A stretch of 64,000 bases of DNA. Origin: Desulfonema magnum. Its GTDB lineage: Bacteria > Desulfobacterota > Desulfobacteria > Desulfobacterales > 4be13. The stretch covers positions 6,655,633 to 6,719,632 of the forward strand of contig NZ_CP061800.1 of assembly GCF_017377395.1 (NCBI RefSeq), written 5' to 3'. This document shows positions 9,163 to 16,708 of this stretch, one piece after another (position 1 is the first letter of the stretch; each line of letters opens with the position of its first letter). A program made the translations under genes and the position numbers. The notes under the pieces are model-generated. The model had not been told where the DNA came from, did no database searches, and saw only the letters and a program-made list of their open reading frames with translations.

Positions 9163-10056
9163 TTATTCCGCAATCAGGTTTTTCCCTGAAAGCAGGTCTA
9201 TGCCGAGATAGTCGGCGAGCTGATGGATGCCGGGCGTTATCATCACTGCGCAGTCTCGTACAATCTGCACCTGTTCATCTCTGGTGAGGACACGGCCCAG
9301 CTTTCTCATTTTATGGCTGGCAGCGGATTCGTACAGAGAGATGCCTTGCAGCGCGAGTTCGCTCAGATGATCACGGAGCTTTCTGGCCTGGGATTTGGTG
9401 AGGCCCAGTGTTTTTACGATTTCGGCTTTTACCATGTCAAAGAGTTCTTTGTAACCCGCATTGGTTGCCCCTGCAAAATCTGGCCGGGTCTTACAGGTAT
9501 CCGCCAAAGTGCTGCTGAAGATCAGACGGTGGCCGACACCTTTCAGACGCATGTCAATCCACCTGTCATCACGCTGTTGTTTCCGATATCCGGCAACAGC
9601 CTCTTCCATGGCCTTATCCGGGTTTTCCGCGTTCAGTTCTTCTCGCAGTCTGTCCCGTGCGCCGTCCTTGTTGGTCCGCAGATGATCAGCAAACACACCT
9701 GCCTTGGCGAGATAGTCCTTTATCGCCCGGAGCGCGGGGCGATTTTTAGTGACACGGAGGTTCTGAGCGATCAGGTAAAGGCCGTGGTCGTCGGTATGAT
9801 CTTTCTGATACACACGCCCATTCGGCGCAGTATGAGACAATTGTTGATTTGAAATCAACAGTTGCTTTTGAAGTTTTGCCCATGAGAGTTGGGCTTTCCG
9901 TACATCGCATCCTGTGATCCCGACAATCCAATCCTCAATAGCATAAAAATGTTCCCCTTCCACAACATGGAAATTCAGCCTGAACTCCCATTTTTCCGCA
10001 ACAACAAGAGGCAGAGGGGTACTGTCTGATTTGGCTGTGACATTCTGATCTTTCAT
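9163..10056 (-). CDS. DinD / BRO-N-like DNA-damage-inducible-type protein
   Basis: The ATG at 10056 has AAAGGA upstream and fits the domain start; a longer frame to 10305 runs into a decayed paralogue. The 297-residue product has an N-terminal BRO/DinD-like domain (FYAIEDWIVGITGC, then a variable helix) and a helical C-terminal half with LREELNAENPDKAMEEAVAG and FAGATNAGYKELFDMVKAEI. This order resembles E. coli DinD, an SOS-induced protein reported to affect RecA filaments. The assignment rests on remembered motif layout, so it is moderate. It stands alone between repeat-rich stretches, next to a remnant of a second copy, which suggests a mobile or accessory gene. Confidence 0.55.
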   Translation of the reverse strand: MKDQNVTAKSDSTPLPLVVAEKWEFRLNFHVVEGEHFYAIEDWIVGITGCDVRKAQLSWAKLQKQLLISNQQLSHTAPNGRVYQKDHTDDHGLYLIAQNLRVTKNRPALRAIKDYLAKAGVFADHLRTNKDGARDRLREELNAENPDKAMEEAVAGYRKQQRDDRWIDMRLKGVGHRLIFSSTLADTCKTRPDFAGATNAGYKELFDMVKAEIVKTLGLTKSQARKLRDHLSELALQGISLYESAASHKMRKLGRVLTRDEQVQIVRDCAVMITPGIHQLADYLGIDLLSGKNLIAE

Positions 10057-10187
10057 AATAAAATCCTTTTTATTTTGAAGGTTGTCCGCTGTGAGGTGGG
10101 TGGGGCAGGCCGCACTGGTTTCCAGCTTTTCGGGGACATCTTCCCTAACCCTACAAAACGGATATTTATCATTATCTGTTTTGGATG

Positions 10188-10323
10188 TCAAATATAACTG
10201 ATATGAGAAAGAGATGTGAGTTTCAAACTCACATCTCTTTTTCGGAAATCCCGCCAGGCAATCTGAGCTTTGCGGGCAGTGCATCCTGTAATTCCTGTAA
10301 TCCAATCCTCAATAGCATAAATG
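10188..10323 (-). pseudogene. Remnant of a second DinD-like N-terminus
   Basis: Minus-strand translation from 10323 gives IYAIEDWITGITGC followed by ARKAQIAWRDFRKR and a stop near 10188. The first 20 residues match the intact neighbour (FYAIEDWIVGITGC, RKAQLSW) almost exactly; the rest of the gene is missing. A perfect 33-bp palindrome, AAAGAGATGTGAGTTT-C-AAACTCACATCTCTTT (10208-10240), lies inside the fragment and marks where similarity is lost. Confidence 0.6.
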
Positions 10324-10347
10324 AGTCAGGTTATTTTACGGCCAGAT

Positions 10348-10459
10348 AAAATGATTCAAAAAATAATGAAAATTTATTTCCGTTTTTTTTACAACCTGTA
10401 AAAAAATGATTCAAAAATGATGAAGATTTATTTCCGTTTTTTTTACAACCTGTAAAAAA
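10348..10459. repeat. Two-copy tandem repeat of about 54 bp
   Basis: The phrase ATGATTCAAAAA ... TTTATTTCCG TTTTTTTTACAACCTGTAAAAAA occurs twice in a row with a few differences. Each unit ends in a small inverted repeat (TTTTTTTTACAACCTGTAAAAAA) that could act as a weak terminator. The function is unknown. Confidence 0.6.
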
Positions 10460-10510
10460 AGCTGACACCATTCTGCTGACATTTTTTTTGAATTTTTTGT
10501 TTTGCCAGAA

Positions 10511-10547
10511 TTATTAATAATTATTTCAATTTTTTATTAATAATTAT
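10511..10547. repeat. Paired AT-rich 14-mers upstream of sigma54 promoter
   Basis: TTATTAATAATTAT occurs at about 10511 and again at about 10534, two helical turns apart and 20-50 bp upstream of the -24 element. Spaced direct repeats upstream of a sigma54 promoter could be activator or IHF sites. This is an inference from position only. Confidence 0.35.
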
Positions 10548-10563
10548 GGTCAAATTCCTATCC

Positions 10564-10579
10564 TGGCACACGGATTGCA
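10564..10579 (+). promoter_or_regulatory. Sigma54 (-24/-12) promoter
   Basis: TGGCACACGGATTGCA matches the sigma54 consensus TGGCACR-N4-TTGCW at every fixed position, with correct spacing between the GG and GC. It points towards the receiver/histidine kinase operon starting at 10907. Transcription would start near 10590 and read through the family B element at 10668-10801, giving a leader of roughly 315 nt. Confidence 0.6.
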
Positions 10580-10667
10580 ATAATTTTGACAGAACTATTT
10601 TTTATTAAGGGAATCCCAAAAATTAATATGCCCGTAAAGCAGCCCTGACCCCCCTGAGGGGGTCAGG

Positions 10668-10801
10668 CAATGCTGTTGACTTAAGAGTAAGCGGGGTTTT
10701 CCGATATTTTTTCCGGAGTGCGAAAAATGCTTTTTCGCAGGCGCAAAAATAAAATTTTTGCACTCCGGATTCGCTCGGAATTACCTAAGTCAACAGCATT
10801 G
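10668..10801. mobile_element. Family B MITE-like element, copy 1, with 11-bp target duplication
   Basis: 134 bp bounded by inverted repeats CAATGCTGTTGACTTA and TAAGTCAACAGCATTG. A second nested inverted repeat (CCGGAGTGCGAAAAA and TTTTTGCACTCCGG) makes almost the whole element one long hairpin. AGGGGGTCAGG lies directly on both sides (10657-10667 and 10802-10812), an 11-bp target-site duplication. A 133-bp copy at 44307 has a different 11-bp duplication. No protein is encoded; open frames running out of it are fortuitous. Confidence 0.8.
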
Positions 10802-10906
10802 AGGGGGTCAGGGAGGCCCGCGTGGATAAATGATTTGTTGGAACATTCCTCAATAAACCAAAGGTTATCTAAACATGACGCGGTCCGTTTAATTAAAAGG
10901 AAGGCC

Positions 10907-11278
10907 GTGAAAAAAGAATTTGAAATACTAATTGCAGATCGAAATCCGCATGTCAGGGAATTTCTCAGACGTGAGATGACAGCAGAAGGTTATCATGTCC
11001 GACTGGCAGAAAACAGCCGTCAGGTCATTGAATGGGTGTATCAGCATGAATCACTTGACCTTCTGATCCTGGACCCGGATATGCCCGATGCGGATGAATC
11101 GTTCCTGCTGAGGAAGCTGCACAATCGGATTCCTTATCTGCCAGTGGTTATCCATACCTTTCTATCCGATTACACATCAGATAGTCTGAATGCATCCGCT
11201 CTTGTGGAAAAGAAAGGAAACAGTATTGAACACCTGAAACAAGTTGTTTTTGATATTTTAAAGAAATCTGAAATCTAA
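10907..11278 (+). CDS. Stand-alone response regulator receiver, atypical
   Basis: I chose GTG at 10907 because AAAAGGAAGG lies just upstream and the receiver fold begins there; the longer open frame would start inside the mobile element. The 124-residue product is a single CheY-like receiver: FEILIADRN (one of the two usual acidic residues replaced), phosphoacceptor in LILDPDMPD, threonine in VVIHT and lysine in LVEKKG. There is no output domain. It heads an operon with a histidine kinase (79 bp downstream) and two more receivers, so it probably takes part in a phosphorelay. The altered acidic pocket may weaken phosphorylation. Confidence 0.75.
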   Translation: MKKEFEILIADRNPHVREFLRREMTAEGYHVRLAENSRQVIEWVYQHESLDLLILDPDMPDADESFLLRKLHNRIPYLPVVIHTFLSDYTSDSLNASALVEKKGNSIEHLKQVVFDILKKSEI

Positions 11279-11356
11279 TTTACTTAAATCGGGACATCAA
11301 ATTATTGCTTAATCATATAGTTGAATATCCCTGCCAGACATCTGTCTTAATTCATT

Positions 11357-13036
11357 ATGGAGCAAAATAAAAGTTTAAATACATCGTATTACAGATCCCT
11401 GACCAGAAACATGGTTCTGATTGTCATCATTGTGTCATTTACACCTATGATCCTTGTGGGAGGCGTTATCTATGATCAGTTTCATGAATCTTATCATGAA
11501 AAAGTTTATGCTCATCTCGAGGTGTTGGTCAAAAAGCATAAACAAAATATAGATGCTTTTCTGAAAGAAAAACTGAGTGACATTCGTTTTTTTTCCGCGG
11601 CGTTCAATTTTCAGGAATTAAGCAATGAAGCTTTTTTAGAGGAAAAATTATTAACGCTTCGGGAGGAATATAATGAGGTTTTCGAAGACCTCGGGGTTGT
11701 CAATGATCAGGGAATTCAGACCGCTTATGCCGGACCCTTTAAGCTGGTAAAAGCAGATTATTCTGAAGCTGACTGGTTTAAAAGAGCGGTGAAAAGCGAA
11801 TACTTTATCAGTGATGTTTTCCTGGGCCTGCGAGGTATGCCCCACTTTATCGTGGCTGTTCGGCGCACATGGGAGGGAAAACACTGGATATTAAGGGCTA
11901 CCATCAATTTTATGGCTTTTAATTCGATTGTGGAAAACCTTCGTATTGGTAAAACCGGCATCGCCTTTATACTGAACAGAGAGGGACAGTTTCAGACAAA
12001 ACTGCATTCAGGAATTGTATCAACAGAGGGCTGTGTGAATTTTTTAAGGAGCCTGAAAAGAAACGGAGATAAAATACATATTATTGAGAAATGCGCTGAT
12101 TCCGGAAAAGCAACTATTTATGTGACAGCGTTTTTAAAAGGCGGAGACTGGCTGCTGATATATAAGCAGGACAGGCTGGACGCTTTTTCTGACCTGAAAC
12201 ACTCTCAGATGACCGCAATCCTGATTTTCATCATCGGCGGTTTGTGCATTATTACCATGGCAATTGTATTGTCCAGAGGAATGGTGAGCCGTATGGCAAA
12301 TGCTGACCAGGAAAAAGAAATGATGAATCAGCAAGTGATCGAAACCGGAAAATTGGCGTCCATCGGGCAACTGGCCGCCGGAATAGCCCATGAGATCAAT
12401 AATCCTGTTGCCATTATGGTTGAGGAAGCAGGGTGGATACAAGATTTGCTGGAGGAAGAAGACCTTAAGGAAACTGAAAATCTCAATGAATTTCAAAGAG
12501 CGCTGAAACAGATTAACACTCAGGGCAAACGTTGCAAGGAAATTACCCATAAATTGCTGAGTTTTGCAAGGAAAACAGATTCCACTGTTCATGATGTTCA
12601 TATAAATGAGATGATTGAGGATGTTGTCGGACTATCCGCACAGAGCGCAAGCTATAGTAAAGTTGTTATAGATACAAAAATTCAAAAGGACATGCCTTCT
12701 GTACGGATGTCTCAGACAGAGATGCAACAAGTGCTGCTTAACCTGATCAACAATGCGCTTGATGCCATGAATAAAAAAGGCGGAACCATTGATATCAGTA
12801 GCTGGTCAGAAAATAAACACGTTATAATTGAAGTGTCAGATGACGGCCCCGGCATTCCCGGTGCCAATCTCGCAAGGATATTTGATCCGTTTTTTACGAC
12901 CAAACCAGTGGGCAAAGGAACAGGTCTGGGATTGTCTATTTGTTACGGTATCATCAAAAGAATGAATGGGGAAATAGATGTGAATAGCGTGGTAGATAAA
13001 GGAACCACGTTTCGTATCCGGATTCCCCTTAGTTGA
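11357..13036 (+). CDS. Membrane histidine kinase with extracellular Cache domain
   Basis: 559 residues. Transmembrane segment 1 is at about 18-40. A double-Cache-type periplasmic sensor follows (about 45-275, with DLGVVNDQGIQTAYAGPF and DYSEADWFKRAV typical of the family), then transmembrane segment 2 at about 283-305. The dimerisation helix carries the phosphorylated histidine in AAGIAHEINNP, and the ATPase domain has LLNLINNALDAM (N box), DDGPGIP (G1), FDPFFTTKP and GTGLGLSI (G2). There is no HAMP domain. It signals to one or more of the three stand-alone receivers in the same operon. The kinase at 28010-29731 is similar in architecture and sequence. The start codon has no obvious Shine-Dalgarno. 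Confidence 0.9.
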   Translation: MEQNKSLNTSYYRSLTRNMVLIVIIVSFTPMILVGGVIYDQFHESYHEKVYAHLEVLVKKHKQNIDAFLKEKLSDIRFFSAAFNFQELSNEAFLEEKLLTLREEYNEVFEDLGVVNDQGIQTAYAGPFKLVKADYSEADWFKRAVKSEYFISDVFLGLRGMPHFIVAVRRTWEGKHWILRATINFMAFNSIVENLRIGKTGIAFILNREGQFQTKLHSGIVSTEGCVNFLRSLKRNGDKIHIIEKCADSGKATIYVTAFLKGGDWLLIYKQDRLDAFSDLKHSQMTAILIFIIGGLCIITMAIVLSRGMVSRMANADQEKEMMNQQVIETGKLASIGQLAAGIAHEINNPVAIMVEEAGWIQDLLEEEDLKETENLNEFQRALKQINTQGKRCKEITHKLLSFARKTDSTVHDVHINEMIEDVVGLSAQSASYSKVVIDTKIQKDMPSVRMSQTEMQQVLLNLINNALDAMNKKGGTIDISSWSENKHVIIEVSDDGPGIPGANLARIFDPFFTTKPVGKGTGLGLSICYGIIKRMNGEIDVNSVVDKGTTFRIRIPLS

Positions 13037-13113
13037 AACTTGAAACTCGAAACTCGAAACTTGAAACTCGAAACTCGAAACTTGAAACTTGAAACTCGAA
13101 ACTTGAAACCGAA
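13034..13113. repeat. Heptanucleotide array GAAACTY, starting at the kinase stop codon
   Basis: About ten consecutive 7-bp units of GAAACTT or GAAACTC. The array begins inside the TGA stop of the kinase gene (13034-13036) and ends about 40 bp before the next gene. It is one of several arrays with 7-bp periodicity in this window. Confidence 0.85.
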
Positions 13114-13152
13114 AACTGGAAATTTGTTTTAAATAAGAAAGGAGAACTTAAA

Positions 13153-13587
13153 ATGACTATCGCAAATGTGCTTTTGGTGGATGATGAGGTCCCCTTTGTG
13201 GAAACCATGACAAAACGTCTGAATAAGAGAGAACTTGATATTGTATCTGCTTTCACCGGAGAAGAGGCGTTGCAGAAATTGGAAAAAGGCCACAGTATTG
13301 AGGTTGTTATTCTTGATGTCAAGATGCCGGGGATGGACGGTGTTGAAACGCTGAGAGAGATAAAAAAAAGATTTCCTTTGGTAGAGGTTATCATGCTTAC
13401 GGGTCATGCCACTGTTGAAACCGGTATCGAAGGAATGAAACTGGGGGCCTTTGACTATCTGATGAAACCCTGTGATATCGGAGACCTTGTTTCCAAAGTG
13501 GGAGAGGCCGCAGCCAAAAAGCGAAGCCATGAAGAAAAGATCATCAATGCACGCATGAAGGAAATTACCAGCCGTCGTGCTTATTAG
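13153..13587 (+). CDS. Response regulator receiver protein
   Basis: 144 residues with AAGGAG before the ATG. A single receiver: LLVDDEVPF (acidic pair), VVILDVKMPGMDG (phosphoacceptor aspartate), MLTGHAT (threonine) and YLMKPCD (lysine). The C-terminal 25 residues are charged and helical; there is no DNA-binding domain. It lies between the kinase and another receiver whose start falls 10 bp beyond this stop, so it is clearly in the operon. It probably passes phosphate onward or acts by protein contact. Confidence 0.88.
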   Translation: MTIANVLLVDDEVPFVETMTKRLNKRELDIVSAFTGEEALQKLEKGHSIEVVILDVKMPGMDGVETLREIKKRFPLVEVIMLTGHATVETGIEGMKLGAFDYLMKPCDIGDLVSKVGEAAAKKRSHEEKIINARMKEITSRRAY

Positions 13588-13597
13588 GGAGGATGTG

Positions 13598-13990
13598 ATG
13601 GCCGGGAAGGAGGAGGGTCAGACGGGCCGCATTCAGCTTCTTCTTGTTGATGATGAAGAAGGTTTTGTGAATGTTGTCGCAAAACGAATGGCTAAGAGAG
13701 GCATTGACGCTACAAAGTCTTACGGCGGGTCTGAGTCCATTCAGGCCCTCCGAAAACAGGAGTTTGATGTGGCGGTTCTGGACCTGAAAATGGAGGATAT
13801 GGATGGCATTGAAGTTCTTAAAATATTCAAAAAAATGGATCCGGAGATGCCTGTGATAATGCTCACGGGACATGGCTCGGAGCAGGCAGCAAAAGAAGGG
13901 ATGGAATACGGAGCCTTCGACTATCTGACAAAACCATGCAGATTGGAGGAACTGATTGAAAAAATCAGAGAGGCGGTTGCCAAGGAATAA
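13598..13990 (+). CDS. Response regulator receiver protein
   Basis: 130 residues. I chose ATG at 13598 because GGGAGG lies just upstream; an in-frame codon at 13577 would overlap the previous gene. The single receiver domain contains LLLVDDEEGF, VAVLDLKMEDMDG, IMLTGHGSEQ and YLTKPCR, with all the usual phosphorylation residues. There is no output domain. It is last in the operon of receiver, kinase, receiver, receiver. Two single-domain receivers behind one kinase suggest a phosphorelay or phosphate sink rather than direct transcription control. Confidence 0.87.
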   Translation: MAGKEEGQTGRIQLLLVDDEEGFVNVVAKRMAKRGIDATKSYGGSESIQALRKQEFDVAVLDLKMEDMDGIEVLKIFKKMDPEMPVIMLTGHGSEQAAKEGMEYGAFDYLTKPCRLEELIEKIREAVAKE

Positions 13991-14306
13991 ATCCGAAAAC
14001 CTGAATCGTCTGTTTTTATAATAATAAAAATGTTTTTCATTGGTTCTGATGCTTTTTAAATTATGAGAAATAAACATCATATAAAAAATCTTATTGTTTT
14101 ATATAACATACAAAAAGAGTGAGTTTCAAATGTCGGAATCTGACTTTCACCACATACTCCCTCTGTTCCGGTAATGCGTCAGTTTCCCGCCTCTGTAAGA
14201 AGAAGCTGAGAAAACCGAAACAATATCCCCTTTTTGTACAATCTCAGTTTGTTACATTTGTGAAACAGCGTCATTGGGACACAGGCTGTTTATCTTGGAG
14301 AAAAGC
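13991..14306. other. Intergenic stretch between convergent genes, no gene seen
   Basis: About 300 bp, AT-rich at the left end, between the last receiver gene and the 3' end of the FecR/LysM gene. I see neither a convincing terminator nor a coding frame with a ribosome-binding site. Confidence 0.5.
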
Positions 14307-16604
14307 CTAAAAATCATATTCTTTTTCATTTCCGTAGTAATCTGACAGTTTCACATAACTCAGTGCGATTTTACCTTTGGCCTTTTCAGGCAGATTGATC
14401 GTTCCCTGATAGGTTCGCGTGATCTTATTTAATTTTAAAAATCCGGTATGGACATATTCCCCGGCCCGAATTTTAAACTCAGCCGCCTCTTTCAGACCGG
14501 ACTCGTCTTCGGCCGATATGCTGATTTTTAAGCGTTCCCCGCCGGATGCGGCTCCGGAAGACAATTCAGACTTTATGAACTTCGGGGGGAACTGGTCAAA
14601 AATAACTTTCCGGTCTAAAAAGGAAATATTTCCAACCTGATCCCACGCGGTCAGATGAATTGAATTCACTCCGGGACTGAGTTCGACTGTTCCGTCAAAC
14701 AATGCCTTGGCTTTCTTTTTTGCTGAGAGATTAAGGGCGAGATCACACTGAATCCTTGTACCGTTTAACGAAACAAAACTTTTTTCAGAAACACTTCCGT
14801 AGAGATGAATATTCTTGACATCAGATACCGCGGGGGATTCGTTTGTGAGACGGATTTCAGGAGGCTGTTTGTCAATCTCTACAGTAAAGCTGTCCCGCGT
14901 GACATGACCGCCGAGGGATGTGACAAGAAGCCTGCATTTTGTTTTGGCTTTTTTCAGCGACAGATTAAGCCGGAACCGGCCGTCATCATCAGCAAAACAA
15001 CGCGGGCTGAGACTTCCGGGGACTTTGCCATCCGACCGGACGGTAATAACTGTGCCAGGCTCAGTCTGACCGGACAGGGTAAATCCTGATTCTCTCGTAA
15101 TAAAATGTTTCGGAGCAATCTGAGGTAAATTTGAATCATAACGGATTTCCACATCTCTGTTCGGAGAAAAAATAACCGAACGGCTCAGTTTTGTGATGTT
15201 ACCTGCTTTGTCAGTTGCTTCCAATGAAATTTTGTTCACCCCTTTTGTCAGGGGACAGTCAAACTTAAATGAGCCATATTCCGAAATCCTGACAGGCTTT
15301 CCTTGAAAAGATATGGCCGCGTCCTGTTCAATTTCTCCTGTCACGCTGACAGGACTGTTCACTAATATGGCATCTGTCCGGGGGGAGTGAATGACCACAT
15401 AAGGGGGTTTGTCATCATTGGTGACTTTGAAAAAGCGTACTTTGCTGTTCTTGCCTGGAAAACCGACGCTATTAACGGCTGATACGCGCCAATAATAAAT
15501 CCCGTCTTTCAGATGTTCCTGCCTGAAAGCGGTTTTTCTGAGGTTTTTCTGATTGAGAATCACCTTTTTAAATCCCCGGTCCGCGGCAATTTCCACCCAG
15601 TAACCGCTGGCATCAGTGACCGGTTCCCATTTTAAAATAATATGATTCTGATCTGATCTGAAAAGAGCAGTTGTCCCATTTACAGGGGAAACAAGAGATG
15701 GTCGCGACAGGAGTTTCCCTGATATTGCGGATGATTTCTCACCTTTGCCCGGAACAAAGAATTGGCGATTACCATTTAACAGAATATAGGCATCCCCTTT
15801 TGTCAGGCTGACAGTCGGAGATTCTGTGTTTTTTAACACCGTCATCTGCACTTTGCTGATAACGATCTGAGAATTTTCATTGAGACGGACTCGCTTGTTG
15901 TCTTTAAACTGAATCTCAGCATATGACTCCGACAAGGTGCGAACTTTTTCACCCTCCATCAATGTGGCGTTCACAGCCAAATCCTTCCAAATCAGATCCG
16001 ATGGTTTACGGCCCTGAACGCTGCCTTTTCGGTCCTTCAGGAATGCCTCTCCGGCTTCAGCACTTTGGGTCAGACTTTTTTGGATAGCATCTTTGGCTTT
16101 TTCCGATGCAGCACGGGCCAGTTGAAAACAGTCATCCCAGTCCCCGCTTTTTCGTCTGGACATCGCCTCGCTATGTAAGTCAATGGCTTTGGCAATAATA
16201 TCAGGCGCAAAAACCTGAGCCCCGATCTTTGACGCGTTGTCTATTGTCTCCCGAGCTGCTTTAAGTTCGGTTTTGGCTTTGTTGATAATTGTCGGTAATT
16301 TTAAAGTCATATTCGGTCTGACATCAGCAGGTGAGTTCAGATTATTTTTTCTCAGAATCTCCATCCAGAGATTCGGATCATTTAAATATTCATCTGCCAA
16401 GTCCCTGACATTCTGGCCTTCCCTGACAATAATCGTTTTTATTTCCTGATGTTCTTCCGACGCTGGTTCTCTGACATTCCGGCCTTCCGTGACAACAATC
16501 TCTTTTACCGTGTCATTCTGTTCTGACGCGCATAAAAAAAGCGGGAAAAACAGAACCATTAAAAAAAAGCAAAATGCTAAAAACTTCTCGTGTAACATTT
16601 TCAT
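14307..16604 (-). CDS. Secreted FecR / LysM / Ig-like repeat protein
   Basis: 765 residues, with AAGGAGTG seven bases before the ATG. The signal peptide spans residues 1-26. A LysM domain at about 55-104 (IVREGQNVRDLADEYL ... LKLP) should bind peptidoglycan, and residues 35-50 look like a decayed extra half-copy. A helical stretch at 110-190 precedes a FecR-type domain (about 205-290: VNATLMEGEKVRTL, FKDNKRVRLNENS). Then come an FN3-like domain (ILKWEPVTDASGYWVEIA) and three or four Ig-like modules with SLEATDKAGN phrases. FecR domains of this non-TonB type are common in envelope proteins of this phylum. The adenylate cyclase gene lies 100 bp upstream in the same direction, a pairing that suggests linked envelope sensing. 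Confidence 0.8.
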   Translation of the reverse strand: MKMLHEKFLAFCFFLMVLFFPLFLCASEQNDTVKEIVVTEGRNVREPASEEHQEIKTIIVREGQNVRDLADEYLNDPNLWMEILRKNNLNSPADVRPNMTLKLPTIINKAKTELKAARETIDNASKIGAQVFAPDIIAKAIDLHSEAMSRRKSGDWDDCFQLARAASEKAKDAIQKSLTQSAEAGEAFLKDRKGSVQGRKPSDLIWKDLAVNATLMEGEKVRTLSESYAEIQFKDNKRVRLNENSQIVISKVQMTVLKNTESPTVSLTKGDAYILLNGNRQFFVPGKGEKSSAISGKLLSRPSLVSPVNGTTALFRSDQNHIILKWEPVTDASGYWVEIAADRGFKKVILNQKNLRKTAFRQEHLKDGIYYWRVSAVNSVGFPGKNSKVRFFKVTNDDKPPYVVIHSPRTDAILVNSPVSVTGEIEQDAAISFQGKPVRISEYGSFKFDCPLTKGVNKISLEATDKAGNITKLSRSVIFSPNRDVEIRYDSNLPQIAPKHFITRESGFTLSGQTEPGTVITVRSDGKVPGSLSPRCFADDDGRFRLNLSLKKAKTKCRLLVTSLGGHVTRDSFTVEIDKQPPEIRLTNESPAVSDVKNIHLYGSVSEKSFVSLNGTRIQCDLALNLSAKKKAKALFDGTVELSPGVNSIHLTAWDQVGNISFLDRKVIFDQFPPKFIKSELSSGAASGGERLKISISAEDESGLKEAAEFKIRAGEYVHTGFLKLNKITRTYQGTINLPEKAKGKIALSYVKLSDYYGNEKEYDF

Positions 16605-16644
16605 AAGTCACTCCTTTTTTGAATTGAGAATTAGAAAATAGCCT

Positions 16645-16708
16645 GATTTCAAATCCCGAATCTCAAATCCCAAATCTCAAATCTCAAATCTCAAATCCCA
16701 AATCTCAA
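16645..16708. repeat. Heptanucleotide array AATCYCA after the cyclase gene
   Basis: Nine or so 7-bp units alternating AATCTCA and AATCCCA. On the minus strand the TGA stop of the cyclase gene (16707-16705) is the first three bases of the array. Confidence 0.85.

Noticed and set aside
10718..10906. N-terminal extension of the receiver protein
   Set aside because: This part is the family B element; the same peptide (MRKMLFRR) appears by chance from the copy at 44356. GTG 10907 with its own ribosome-binding site is a better start.
13034..13113. CRISPR or VNTR gene
   Set aside because: A simple 7-bp array without spacers or coding potential.
14119..14310. 63-residue open frame
   Set aside because: No ribosome-binding site or family and it overlaps the end of the FecR gene.
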